DNA of 64,000 nt from Candidatus Parcubacteria bacterium (GTDB taxonomy: Bacteria; Patescibacteriota; Saccharimonadia; Saccharimonadales; UBA4665), in contig JAEYSX010000003.1 of assembly GCA_023434325.1 (NCBI GenBank), forward strand, positions 62,001 through 126,000, in the 5' to 3' direction. Below are positions 50,356 to 59,886 of this stretch, piece after piece (position 1 is the first letter of the stretch; each line of letters opens with the position of its first letter). Position numbers and translations under genes: made by a program. The notes under the pieces are model-generated. The model was not told where the DNA came from. It did no database searches and was given only the letters and a program-made list of their open reading frames with translations.

Positions 50356-53001
50356 ATGCCCAAATTATCGGACGATCTAGAACGGGATAGCGGTATCGGC
50401 AACAAGTACCGCGAGTCGTGGAAAAAGGGTGTTCAACCACCTAGCCACAAACAATACCTAATATCGACAAAGTACGGATATAAGACGAAGACCTCGCTAC
50501 GCGAACTCGAGGAGCGTACAGTCCAAGATCAGAATGAGGCCGAAGGCGACAACCAAGCCGACTCACCGCAGGACCTTAAGGACGCCGAGGCTAACCCCTC
50601 CAACTCAACCAGTCCTTCCGCTCAAGGAGCTGTCGCGCCCAGCTCTCAGGAATCCGCCACAAAAAACGGCCAGAACCAAGGCGAGAACACCGATCCCGCC
50701 CAAGATGACGGCCTTTACAGTCAAGGCGACCGTGAACGTAAACGTTCACGCTTTCGTTTGTCGCGGCGCGGTAAAGCCGCTGCCGGTGCAACGGGGGTCC
50801 TTGTAGGTGGATTTGGATTTATATTATTTATGCAAACGCCAAACATGATGATTCAGCACTTTGCCGAACTATTTAAGAGCAAAGTGCCGGAAATACAGTT
50901 AAGACATCAGGGCCACTATCGCAGAACCAACATGCAGAGTATAAGCGATCTTTTTAGTAAAGAGGGGCGCCGTGGGAAAAAGCTGATCGCACATATGGAG
51001 CGCCGTGGTTATCAATTCCGGTTTGATCGGGAGGGTATGATGTCTATGGTTATTGCACCCGACGGCAAACAAATCACTTCGCCCGAAGGAATAGTAGGGG
51101 AGGTAGACGAGTACGTCAACAAAAACTACCCACTGTCGTCGTCCCAATGGAAAACCAAACGCACCGAAGCCTTTTACAAACGATACAAGGTCTCGAGAGA
51201 TTCGGTCATCGCAGCTAAGGATGGCGAGAGTAAAGACGCAAAGAAGACTGTCAACTCGGAAATGTTCAAAAATGTCGAGGAGGGTGTCGAGGTCAAAACA
51301 ACACACCAGACACCCCCCGGTGGTGATCCTGATGAAATAGGCCGAAAGGTCCAAGAGCACACCGATCTCGCCGAGGGTGACGGATCATTCGATGAAATCA
51401 AAAAAAAGCTTCGAGAAGGAGTATCTGTCGACGACCTAAGTCCGGACGAGCGCAAGCTCCTACTCGGCCTGAATTCGCCGGATCAGCGCGTCTTAGACGT
51501 CGTAGAGAAAACAACCAAAGGGTCACTTGGCGAGCGAATGTTCAACTCGATTAAGGGCTTCGTTAGCTCCACAGACGTGTTCGATAAAATGTGCACCGTC
51601 AAATATCGACTGCGGGCTATTACATTTGCGGCGCGGCACTTCCGAGCCATTGGTGAGCTGCGCTATGTTGCCGAATTTGTAAAAGTTGCGGACAAGATAA
51701 GAGCTAACAAAGTGACTGCTGGCGACATCAGCCCCGAACTGGTAAACGCAATTATGGTTCGTATTACGATGCCTGACCACAATGGGTATTACGTTGGTCA
51801 ATCACCGGGATTCGACTATGTACTCAACGGCAAATTTAGCAAATCAGAAAACGACGCACACAAGGGTATGTTCGGGGTTGACGGTAAACTCACAGGGATT
51901 GCGGCAGCCATTCAATCCGCAACCGACAACATACCTGGGACAAGCGAACAAGCCTGCAAAGTCATACAAAATGAATTCTTTCAGGTTGCTACTATAATCG
52001 TCGAACTTGGCATAGGCGCCTTTACCGGAGGAACGGGAACCGCTGCAACGGGGGCGGTAAAAACCGGCATAACCGCTTCCGTAAAGGCCGGAATCGAAAA
52101 GGTGCTAACCAGGCAATTCGCCAGACAGGCTGCAAAAGATATTGGAACAGGCGCTGCCAAAGACGCGGCGGTAAGTCTATCGTTCGAATCGGCTTTGGCA
52201 CTAATGCAAATTTATGCCGAAAAAGCATTCTCACTTAACTTTACCGGACAAGAACAGGGGGCAGAGCTGGGCAATATCCTCGTTGGTGGTGCCGGCGTAC
52301 TCAATACACAGCGCTCACTGCAAGATGGGATGGTCCCCGCGACCGCCGAGCAATACGATACTGCGCTCGCTATAGCAGACCAAGAAAAGCGCGAAGAGCT
52401 AAAAACCCAGAGTATCTACGCGAGGGTGTTTGACTACAACAATATAGACTCTTTGGCGTTTCGCAGCATGAGTAAAATCGCCACACTGCCGCCTGGCATA
52501 CACGGGCTCACAACCATCCTTAACGCCGGACTAAACCGTGTCGCCACGACACTCAGCAATCCTGTGTCACTGCTGTCCGGACTTGGCAACACGTTATTTG
52601 GTCGGGCTTCTGCCAACGAGCTCAAAGGCGACGAGATACGGTTTGATACATACGAGGTCAAGGGCGTAAAATACGCCACCTCCCCGGCGGGCAGTCTTCA
52701 ACCCATCATGAGATCCGACATACTCCGCATCAACCCCGTCGAGAACAAGACTGCACTTATTGCGTCCGGCGATATAGACTCGTTAACACTTGAACCAAAG
52801 AGCGAAAACTTTAGAGAGCACGTAAAAAACTGTGTCGAAGAAGTAGACATCATCACCACGCTCGAAACAGAGGACCAGACCAACCCGCAGTTTGACTGCG
52901 GTGCCACCCAGCCTATCACCGTACGGTACAAGGCACACCTTGCATACCTGGGCATGGAGGACGGCATCGACAGCATCTTATTTCCGGATGAGATCAGGTA
53001 G
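50356..53001 (+). CDS. Large T4SS-associated membrane protein, unknown function
   Basis: This 881-residue protein has an N-terminal cytoplasmic region with conserved-looking KYRESWKKG, an acidic, disordered stretch (60-125), a basic RFRLSRRGKA patch, and one membrane helix (about 142-160). A long outer domain (165-530, with four or more Cys) is followed by a hydrophobic Gly/Ala-rich stretch (about 540-620) and a C-terminal domain with Cys. Its place between VirB4 and the hydrolase suggests a channel or scaffold part. No family is recognised. Confidence 0.8.
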   Translation: MPKLSDDLERDSGIGNKYRESWKKGVQPPSHKQYLISTKYGYKTKTSLRELEERTVQDQNEAEGDNQADSPQDLKDAEANPSNSTSPSAQGAVAPSSQESATKNGQNQGENTDPAQDDGLYSQGDRERKRSRFRLSRRGKAAAGATGVLVGGFGFILFMQTPNMMIQHFAELFKSKVPEIQLRHQGHYRRTNMQSISDLFSKEGRRGKKLIAHMERRGYQFRFDREGMMSMVIAPDGKQITSPEGIVGEVDEYVNKNYPLSSSQWKTKRTEAFYKRYKVSRDSVIAAKDGESKDAKKTVNSEMFKNVEEGVEVKTTHQTPPGGDPDEIGRKVQEHTDLAEGDGSFDEIKKKLREGVSVDDLSPDERKLLLGLNSPDQRVLDVVEKTTKGSLGERMFNSIKGFVSSTDVFDKMCTVKYRLRAITFAARHFRAIGELRYVAEFVKVADKIRANKVTAGDISPELVNAIMVRITMPDHNGYYVGQSPGFDYVLNGKFSKSENDAHKGMFGVDGKLTGIAAAIQSATDNIPGTSEQACKVIQNEFFQVATIIVELGIGAFTGGTGTAATGAVKTGITASVKAGIEKVLTRQFARQAAKDIGTGAAKDAAVSLSFESALALMQIYAEKAFSLNFTGQEQGAELGNILVGGAGVLNTQRSLQDGMVPATAEQYDTALAIADQEKREELKTQSIYARVFDYNNIDSLAFRSMSKIATLPPGIHGLTTILNAGLNRVATTLSNPVSLLSGLGNTLFGRASANELKGDEIRFDTYEVKGVKYATSPAGSLQPIMRSDILRINPVENKTALIASGDIDSLTLEPKSENFREHVKNCVEEVDIITTLETEDQTNPQFDCGATQPITVRYKAHLAYLGMEDGIDSILFPDEIR

Positions 53002-53012
53002 GGAAGTTTGAT

Positions 53013-54398
53013 ATGAAACAATTATTCACCAAATATCGTAAACTGCCACAGAAATTAACCTTGTATGCGATTATCGTCGTTTTTTCGCTCACGAGCTTAT
53101 CTGCGCCTACAAGCGCGCAAGACCCGTGCAACGAGGAGCGACTCAAGGATCTCCAGGTGGCAATGCTCAACTGTTATGGGGACTCCAATGCCTGTAGCGT
53201 ATCCGACGACAAATCGACTATCGGCATCACCCCCCTCCGAGGAAATGACAACCAAGAAAAAATATGGAACTTCTTTTTAGAAAAGGGGTTGACGCCGATC
53301 CAGGCGGCCGGTGTTATGGGAAATATCCAGACCGAGTCTGCCAGCACATGGAGTCCGGTGGTTTTTCAGACGCAAGCCGATCCATGGAATCCGAGCACCG
53401 GATTTCATAACGCCTTTGGGATTGCCCAATGGGACGGCGGAAGAAGATATACCCCGGAGTACGGGGGCGTGCTCGGGTCGCTCAAAAAAAATTACCCTGA
53501 TCTTACCGAGTATATGCACCCATCGTACGACCCTCGGCGCAACCCGAAAAAGGAGCTGCCACCCGGTGTAGAGGACAAACTCCTGAGCTTTGAGCTAAAT
53601 TACCTCTACAGCGAAAGTAAGTCACGTCGCGTGACATACAAGGGCCTCGGTGAAGCAAAAAACGAGTGGGAGACACTCAAGCTGCAAAAAACAATTCGTG
53701 ACGCCGTCGTGTTTTGGCATCACAACTTCGAGATTTCTGCACAGTCAGAAGCCGATGTCGTGAGAATCCGCGGCGGCCACGCCCAGACAATTTTTGACAA
53801 ATTTAACGGCGCAGCTACCGATGCCACGGCGACTTGTACTGTTGGTGACGCGTCCGGGTTTACGGGCACGGTTTTAGCATACGCATGGCCCAAGTACAAG
53901 AGTGTGCCTGCCGATGCCGAAAAAACTGACGATCCCGACCCGCACCCGGGCGTGCGGGGCATACGTATTGCCCTGCGAAAAAAGGAGTACGTAGCCGCCG
54001 TCAAAGCAGCACAAAAGAATGGCATTTACACCGGCGGTTACGACGGTGTGGATTGCGGCGCATTTGTAACGTTGCTGATGCTCAATAGCGGATTTGAACC
54101 AAACTACAACTTTGAGGGTAAATGGAGCAAGGGAGCGGGGAACGTTGCCGGCGGCCAAATCCCTTGGCTACAGAAAAACTGGAAGAGAGTAGGAAAGGGT
54201 AACCAAATTAAAACGAGTCAGCTTAGGCCCGGCGATGTCGCCGTATCCCCCACGCATACATTTGTGTGGGTAGGAGAGATCGACGGATTTGAAGGTAAGT
54301 CGGCCTCGGCGTCGTTTGGTGATCGTGCGCCGATGGCCGACGGCGGACAGAGCCCGACTGACCCAAACTTTACGTGGTACAGTAAATATGAGCAATAG
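53013..54398 (+). CDS. Exported two-domain cell-wall hydrolase (phage-type lysozyme plus NlpC/P60- or CHAP-like)
   Basis: The 461-residue protein has a signal peptide (about 1-35, after TSA). It has a phage-tail-lysozyme-like domain (about 78-265; WNFFLEKGLTPIQAAGVMGN, with Glu108 in QTESA) and a C-terminal papain-like amidase domain with a candidate Cys348 (GVDCGAFV) and His415 (TPTHTFVWV-type: SPTHTFVW). It probably opens peptidoglycan for the secretion machine, in the role of VirB1. The last 11 bases overlap the next gene. Confidence 0.87.
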   Translation: MKQLFTKYRKLPQKLTLYAIIVVFSLTSLSAPTSAQDPCNEERLKDLQVAMLNCYGDSNACSVSDDKSTIGITPLRGNDNQEKIWNFFLEKGLTPIQAAGVMGNIQTESASTWSPVVFQTQADPWNPSTGFHNAFGIAQWDGGRRYTPEYGGVLGSLKKNYPDLTEYMHPSYDPRRNPKKELPPGVEDKLLSFELNYLYSESKSRRVTYKGLGEAKNEWETLKLQKTIRDAVVFWHHNFEISAQSEADVVRIRGGHAQTIFDKFNGAATDATATCTVGDASGFTGTVLAYAWPKYKSVPADAEKTDDPDPHPGVRGIRIALRKKEYVAAVKAAQKNGIYTGGYDGVDCGAFVTLLMLNSGFEPNYNFEGKWSKGAGNVAGGQIPWLQKNWKRVGKGNQIKTSQLRPGDVAVSPTHTFVWVGEIDGFEGKSASASFGDRAPMADGGQSPTDPNFTWYSKYEQ

Positions 54399-55074
54399 CA
54401 TGATGAACAACTATCCTGCCTCTAGTAATATATCGTCGTACGAGACAAAACCCTCGCGGTTAAAAGTTATTATTATAGCCGTCGTGGCGGCGCTAGTTAT
54501 CCTAGGTATCGGGATTTTTGCTCTCTCGTCGGGACGTTCCGGTGACGGGGCACCCATAGAGCTGCGTATCGCACCAGAGAACACCCAGGTATGGGCTGAT
54601 GGTAAGCCGATAAAAAATGGCGATCGTCTGAGCACCGGCACCTATAGTATACGAGCCAGCGCCGAGGGTTTTGAGCAGTATGAGGGCACCTATACTGTCG
54701 CCGAGTCACTCGAGAAGCAAGTGCTGGTGATAGCCCTCTTACCAGACTCTGAAGACGCTCAAGCCTATGTCACAAAAAACCAAAAATTGTACACCGAACT
54801 CGAGCGGTATGGCGCAACACAAGCGCAACAACAAAGTGCGATCTTCCTTGAGAAGAACCCAATTACCGAAAAACTACCGTACTCAAACCTTGTCTACACC
54901 ATTGGTTACAGCCGCACGAACCCCGATGACCCGAAAGACCAGTCAATAGTTTTGGATATCAGCGCACCTACAGGATACCGAAACGCCGCCGTTGAACAAA
55001 TAAAAGAACTCGGGTTTAACCCGGCTGATTTTACTATACGTTTTGAGGGATACGTTAATCCGTTTAAACCATGA
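54388..55074 (+). CDS. Single-pass membrane protein with PEGA-like domain
   Basis: Starting at the ATG at 54388 (overlapping the hydrolase gene by 11 bases), the protein has 228 residues. After an N-terminal region it has one membrane helix (about 23-42) and an outer PEGA-like beta domain (about 52-105, ELRIAPENTQVWADGKPIKN), then a ~110-residue mixed domain. It may be a T4SS periplasmic-type accessory protein. A second start at 54400 is possible. Its TGA overlaps the next ATG by 4 bases. Confidence 0.75.
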   Translation: MSNSMMNNYPASSNISSYETKPSRLKVIIIAVVAALVILGIGIFALSSGRSGDGAPIELRIAPENTQVWADGKPIKNGDRLSTGTYSIRASAEGFEQYEGTYTVAESLEKQVLVIALLPDSEDAQAYVTKNQKLYTELERYGATQAQQQSAIFLEKNPITEKLPYSNLVYTIGYSRTNPDDPKDQSIVLDISAPTGYRNAAVEQIKELGFNPADFTIRFEGYVNPFKP

Positions 55075-55697
55075 AAAAGAGCAAAATAATCATCGTCTTT
55101 ATAGCAGTATTTGGCGTCCTTGTCGGATATGCGGCCTTTGGCATCAACAAGTCACTCAAAACCATACTGGTTGATATTCGGCGCCCCGAAATCACAGCGA
55201 CTATTCTCGATAAAAGAGGCAGTGTAATTCAAGACCTAAACGGAGTGTCCAAACACCCTATAAAACTTAAGCAGGGCGACTACTTTATCACACCGAGAGG
55301 CACCGGAATCGCAAGTACCACGATACCGTTTACGGTGACTGAGTCCGGCCAGACAGTCGTTGTGGATCCGGGCTTCTCACAGGATCGACTTCGGACACTC
55401 CTTAGCCAAGAACAAGAGGCCGTTGACTCACTTCTTACCTCGACCTACGCCGGGGTAATTAGCAATTTTACCGTCGATCAGGGTTCACTGTATGGCTATG
55501 GCGATTGGTACGCCACGACATTGGTCGAGAAATCCCCGGGACCCGGGGCAAACGGCGATATCTATCGGACAGTACTTCACAAAGAGAACGATTCGTGGAA
55601 AATAGTTGCAGCGCCGGCAATCGTCCTCTCCGCCAAAGAAAACCCCTCGGTTCCCAAGCATATACTCAACGCTGCCAACGACATGGGCGACAACTAG
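55071..55697 (+). CDS. Single-pass membrane protein, paralogue-like partner of the previous gene
   Basis: The 208-residue protein has an N-terminal helix (about 5-24) and an outer region with two parts: a beta domain (40-105) of PEGA-like build (ATILDKRGSVIQDLNG) and a C-terminal part (110-208, with YGYGDWYATTLVEK) that resembles cystatin-like/NTF2-like domains of VirB8-type proteins. The same order in the preceding gene suggests a distant duplication. It ends the T4SS operon, 23 bases before recF's end, with no clear terminator. Confidence 0.75.
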   Translation: MKKSKIIIVFIAVFGVLVGYAAFGINKSLKTILVDIRRPEITATILDKRGSVIQDLNGVSKHPIKLKQGDYFITPRGTGIASTTIPFTVTESGQTVVVDPGFSQDRLRTLLSQEQEAVDSLLTSTYAGVISNFTVDQGSLYGYGDWYATTLVEKSPGPGANGDIYRTVLHKENDSWKIVAAPAIVLSAKENPSVPKHILNAANDMGDN

Positions 55698-55720
55698 ACA
55701 TCGTTTTTTAGATCGGAGGA

Positions 55721-56794
55721 CTACGTTTCGCGGTCGGTCGTCAGCGGGATAATACTACTGTCAGTAAAATGTTCGACGACTACATCTGCGTCGGTGGTGG
55801 TTATAAATGTCTGGTGGTCTTTGAGGTAGCGGGTCAGTGTTTGACGTCGGCTATTGTCGAGCTCGCTAAAGACATCGTCAAGAAGGAGCAGGGGGCGCTG
55901 TCCGCGCAGCTCCTCGAGTAATTGGAGCTCCATAATCTTGAGCGCCAACACCATAGTGCGCGTTTCACCGCGCGAGGCCGCCTCTTGAACGGGATGGCCG
56001 CCAATCAGCACTTCTAAGTCATCGCGATGAGGCCCGTATGCGGTAAATCCGCGGGCAACGTCCAGCTCTGTGGATGATTCTAGCTTATGGAGCAACGCGG
56101 TTTCGTAGTGCTGCGGCTCAAACCGCGATTGATACGACAGTCGGACGTCGTATTCTTTGCCCGCCAGACTGCCGTACAGGCCGTCTGCGCGCTCCGAAAA
56201 GCATTGGACTAGCTCGGCCCGTTCCCGCACAATTTGGCCGCCCAGCTCGCTTAAACGGATGTTCCAGACAAACAGTTGTTCAGACAAGCCGTAAGGATTC
56301 TTCTTGAGTAATGCGTTGCGCTGCGCTAACACTCGTTTGTAGTGACGGCGAACCGGACCGAAGCCGGGCCTGATCTGTTCTAATAGGTCATCCAAGAAGG
56401 TCCGGCGTAAATCTGGCGAACCACTTAGCAGCAAAAGGTGGTTTGGCTCGAACAACACGGTCGGCAACGTACGCTGCGGGCTAAGACGTGCGAGCGTCTG
56501 GCCGTCCATCTCGAACGTCTTGGACACTTTTTCTGTGCCCTGTGACTGCAATTTGACTGTCCGTTTGGCACCGTCTGCCATGTCGGCATCCAGTCGCGCC
56601 CAGTCGGCCTCAAATCGCACCAGATCGGCATCCTTAACGCGGTACGACCCGCCGCGCGCCACAACCAACACCGCCTCGAGCAAATTAGTCTTGCCGCTGG
56701 CATTGGGGCCCACAATTATGTTAACGCCCGGCCCGATCTCGAAGGCCGCATCCTGGTACGAACGAAAATTCTGCAGCCGGATGTCGGTTATCAT
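55721..56794 (-). CDS. recF: DNA replication/repair protein RecF
   Basis: This 357-residue SMC-like ATPase loads RecA at gaps. Walker A VGPNASGKTNLLEAV is near residue 29, the signature region is AASRGETRTMVLALK, and Walker B is LLLLDDVFSELD near 305. Its promoter lies inside dnaN: TAGAAT, whose first three bases are the dnaN stop codon, is exactly 6 bases before the recF ATG. It therefore can be made as a leaderless transcript as well as by dnaN readthrough. Confidence 0.96.
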   Translation of the reverse strand: MITDIRLQNFRSYQDAAFEIGPGVNIIVGPNASGKTNLLEAVLVVARGGSYRVKDADLVRFEADWARLDADMADGAKRTVKLQSQGTEKVSKTFEMDGQTLARLSPQRTLPTVLFEPNHLLLLSGSPDLRRTFLDDLLEQIRPGFGPVRRHYKRVLAQRNALLKKNPYGLSEQLFVWNIRLSELGGQIVRERAELVQCFSERADGLYGSLAGKEYDVRLSYQSRFEPQHYETALLHKLESSTELDVARGFTAYGPHRDDLEVLIGGHPVQEAASRGETRTMVLALKIMELQLLEELRGQRPLLLLDDVFSELDNSRRQTLTRYLKDHQTFITTTDADVVVEHFTDSSIIPLTTDRET

Positions 56795-56803
56795 ACTTCT
56801 ATT

Positions 56804-57895
56804 CTAGCTCTTGAGAGGCATAACTATATGCGTGTAATCGGCTTTTGCCGGGTCGCGCAAGACCGACGCTTCCATTTTGCCATTAAAGCAAAAACTGACT
56901 TCGTCGCCACTCAGAGCGTTGAGCGCGTCTAATAGATAGCGGGAGTTGAGCGTGATCGCACCGCCGCCTGTAACCTTGGCTGCCGCACGGGCGGTGTTCT
57001 CGCCCAATTGCGACGCAATCGAGCGGATACTCAGCTCTTGCGTGGATTCGTCGACATTAAGCGTAATGCTGCCGGCGCTCTCGCGAGCAAACAAGCTGGA
57101 GATCTTGGCGGCATTGAGGAGATCGGCGCGCTTAAGCACGGCCGTTGTTTCGAACTTTTGTGGCATGAGCTTGCGGTAATCCGGATATTTGCCCTCGATT
57201 AAACGCGCGACCAGCTCTACATCGCCAACACGGAACAACACCTGCTGGTCATCGCTCGTAACTTGTACGTCGCCCTCGGCGTCACCAACAATTCGCAGCA
57301 AATCTTGCATCGCGGTCACGGGCACCAAAAGGTCGATTTCTTCCTTTACCTCGGATAGCTCCTTTTCTGCCAAGCGATAGCTGTCGGTGGCAGCCATATA
57401 CAGTTTGCCGTCAGAAGTATGGAGATACACGCCAGTGAGTACTGGACGAGCCTCGTCGCTCGACGCCGCAATCACCACTTGCTGCAGGCTCTTTTTGAGT
57501 TCGCTTGCCGGTACACTCCATGTCTTGCCCTTATCAATAGCTGGCATAACAGGAAATTCCTCGGCCGATACACCGTTGATAACTGACTGGTACTGATCGG
57601 TAGCGATATTAAGCTTGAGGTCATATAACTTGAGATCAATAACTCCTGCGGGCAGACTCCCGACAAAATCTTGCATCAAGCGGGCAGGAACCGTGATTGC
57701 TCCTTCGTCAGAAACTTTTGCGCCAATGTAATGCGTGATGGCAATGTCCAGGTTGGTCGCAGCAATACTTAAGCGACCACCGACAGTCTTAATAAGTACA
57801 TTTGCTAGTACGGGTAGGGTGCCGCGGGTGTTGGCTACACGGGCGACGATACCGAGTGCTTTATTCAGGTTTTCTTGAGTGACTTGTAAATGCAT
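56804..57895 (-). CDS. dnaN: DNA polymerase III beta subunit (sliding clamp)
   Basis: The 363-residue clamp shows the three-domain repeat: an MHLQVTQENLNKALGIVAR start, LPVLANVLIKT, SLPAGVIDLKL, middle domain with TGVYLHTSDGKLYMAATDSYRLA (VYLHTSDGKLYMAATDS core), and the C-terminal YTHIVMPLKS end. AGGGGGAT lies 5 bases before the ATG. It reads away from the dnaA-rpmH origin, after a 299-base gap. Confidence 0.97.
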   Translation of the reverse strand: MHLQVTQENLNKALGIVARVANTRGTLPVLANVLIKTVGGRLSIAATNLDIAITHYIGAKVSDEGAITVPARLMQDFVGSLPAGVIDLKLYDLKLNIATDQYQSVINGVSAEEFPVMPAIDKGKTWSVPASELKKSLQQVVIAASSDEARPVLTGVYLHTSDGKLYMAATDSYRLAEKELSEVKEEIDLLVPVTAMQDLLRIVGDAEGDVQVTSDDQQVLFRVGDVELVARLIEGKYPDYRKLMPQKFETTAVLKRADLLNAAKISSLFARESAGSITLNVDESTQELSIRSIASQLGENTARAAAKVTGGGAITLNSRYLLDALNALSGDEVSFCFNGKMEASVLRDPAKADYTHIVMPLKS

Positions 57896-58194
57896 ATTTA
57901 TCCCCCTAGGTCCTTTCTTATTAATTAATATGTATAGTTATTGTTTTTATAGTCATTGTGGAAAATGGGGAAAAGGGGCTGCGTAACAGATTGGAAAACC
58001 GGTAATTTGGCTGTGGTAAACGCGGGGATTGGCTGGTGGTTAGACTGTGTGAAACCTGGGTATTATACACGGGGGTTCGTCCGAGCGTGGAGAGTAGGGT
58101 GTATAAAAATGTGTTCGTTTCCACTGCCGCCGCCGCTTGTTTCCATAAGTTGTACACAAGCCTTGCACAGGCTGCGGATACAAAAAGACGGATA
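57896..58194. other. dnaA-dnaN intergenic region with DnaA-box-like sites
   Basis: The 299-base gap holds no gene. DnaA-box-like sequences are TGTGGAAAA (57957-57965), TTGTACACA (58150-58158) and TTGCACAGG (58163-58171), and a GCTTGT/ACAAGC inverted repeat lies near 58136-58162. It could be a second origin part or dnaN control region. Confidence 0.45.
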
Positions 58195-59562
58195 TTACGC
58201 ATACAATTTTCCTTTGATGCTCGATATGGCGGCGCGTATGTCTGCATCCAGGCGGGACTCACGCTCGATCTTCTCGATAGAGTGGATGGCGGTGGTGTGG
58301 TCTTTGCGGCCTAGCTCTTTGGCGATTTTAGGAAAGCTTAGGTGGAGTTCGCTGCGCAACATGTACATCGCGACCTGTCGCGGTACCACAATGTCTTTGT
58401 CGCGTTTGGGGCCCATGATGTCCTCGATAGGGACCTGAAAGTGTCGCGCGGTTCGCTCGATGATTTGTCGGGCGCTAATGTGTTTGGGGCGAGATTGCGA
58501 GCTGCCAAGTAGGCTGGTGGCTATCGTGATGTTGGGTTCTAGGGCGCGCATTTCGCAGAAGGCGAGGAGCTGGTTAAGCGCACCCTCTAGTTCGCGGATG
58601 TTTGTCTGCACATTTGTTGCCAAATAATCGATAACATCGGCCGGCAGGCTAACGCCGTGAGTTTCGGATTTGATTTGCAGAATCGCGCAGCGTGTCTCGA
58701 AGTCGGGTGTTTGCATGTCGATGCTCATGCCCCAGACAAAACGCGACCTCAGGCGTTCCTCGAGCGTTGTGATGTCGCGCGGCGGTTTATCGCTACTGAT
58801 GATGATTTGCTTACTGGCTTGGTGTAGGGCGTTAAAGGTATGAAAGAACTCTTCTTGAACCTTTTCTTTTCCGGCGATAAACTGGACGTCGTCGACGATT
58901 AGGACATCGGCGCCGCGGTAAAAGTCGGCAAAGTCGGTATTCTTTTTGTAGCGTAGGGCGTCGACAAACTCCTGTAGGAACTGCTCGCTCGATACATAGA
59001 CGACGCGGGCGCTGGGGTTGTTGGCCAGCACGGTGTTACCGACTGCCTGGATAAGGTGGGTTTTGCCAATACCGACCCCGCCGTATAAAAAGAGCGGGTT
59101 GTATTTGGTGCCAGGATTGGCGGCTACTGCTTGGCAGGCGGCATACGCCAGTTCGTTGCCGGAGCCTACGATAAAGTTATCGAACGTGTACTTTTCGTTA
59201 AGCCCCTGGCGGTAGGTGTGGGTTAGGCCGGTTGCGACTTGAGGTTTGGGTGCTGGCTTTGTGGGCGCACCGGGAGTTGGGCGCAGCACAACGGTTTCTT
59301 CTTCTCGCGTTGGGGTGAGAGCAGAGTGGATCTTATACTCGACCCGTATTTGGCCGGCGCCGATTTTTTGCAGAGTCTCACTAATGAGGGCGTCGTACTT
59401 TTTTTCCATCTGGCTTTTGATGAAAACGTTCGGCACACCAATTACGATATGTTCATCGTCCTGGCGTAATAAACTAGTGTTCTTGAACCAGGTTATAAAG
59501 TTGCCGCGTGACACGGATAACTCTATTTCACCTAATACGGCTTGCCATAAACTCGACTGCAT
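58195..59562 (-). CDS. dnaA: Chromosomal replication initiator DnaA
   Basis: The ATG at 59562 gives 455 residues (464 from a TTG at 59589). Domain I (SSLWQAVLGEIELSVSRGNF) and a Pro/Lys/Thr linker lead to the AAA+ domain with Walker A YGGVGIGKTHL and Walker B VLIVDDVQFI, then the DNA-binding signature GRKDHTTAIHSIEKI near the end. GAGAG sits before the ATG and TATAGT about 30 bases upstream, giving a short leader. A DnaA-box-like site covers its -35 region, which suggests autoregulation. Confidence 0.97.
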   Translation of the reverse strand: MQSSLWQAVLGEIELSVSRGNFITWFKNTSLLRQDDEHIVIGVPNVFIKSQMEKKYDALISETLQKIGAGQIRVEYKIHSALTPTREEETVVLRPTPGAPTKPAPKPQVATGLTHTYRQGLNEKYTFDNFIVGSGNELAYAACQAVAANPGTKYNPLFLYGGVGIGKTHLIQAVGNTVLANNPSARVVYVSSEQFLQEFVDALRYKKNTDFADFYRGADVLIVDDVQFIAGKEKVQEEFFHTFNALHQASKQIIISSDKPPRDITTLEERLRSRFVWGMSIDMQTPDFETRCAILQIKSETHGVSLPADVIDYLATNVQTNIRELEGALNQLLAFCEMRALEPNITIATSLLGSSQSRPKHISARQIIERTARHFQVPIEDIMGPKRDKDIVVPRQVAMYMLRSELHLSFPKIAKELGRKDHTTAIHSIEKIERESRLDADIRAAISSIKGKLYA

Positions 59563-59589
59563 ACCCTCTCTCACAGATTTATCTACCAA

Positions 59590-59800
59590 CGACTATACGC
59601 CAGAACATGAGACTTTTCCACATATTTTTACCATGAAAATAGATTGTCAAGGAATAGGGGTAATTTATGCACAAATACACGCCACATCTGTTAAACTGTG
59701 GACAAAGCTTGGATAAGTGTGGAAAACCTGCTAAGATTAGAGGGTTAAATATTGTCGAAATAACAAGCAAATAACGACAGAACGCCGACAAGTGTCCAAA
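59590..59800. other. Probable replication origin (oriC) between dnaA and rpmH
   Basis: The region diverges between dnaA and the rpmH-rnpA-yidC-jag group. It has DnaA-box-like sites TTTTCCACA (59614-59622), TTATGCACA (59665-59673), TGTGGACAA (59697-59705) and TGTGGAAAA (59718-59726), and the AT-rich stretch 59733-59775 (TTAAATATTG and AAATAACAAG) may unwind. None of the boxes is a perfect TTATCCACA. Origin activity is inferred from gene order and boxes. Confidence 0.7.
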
Positions 59801-59886
59801 ATCTACGCAGGACAGGAGCCGGCAAGCGAACTACAAGAGGGGTTTACTCTTGTATAACTCCTGTCAATGTTGTAAAGTGAGAGCAT

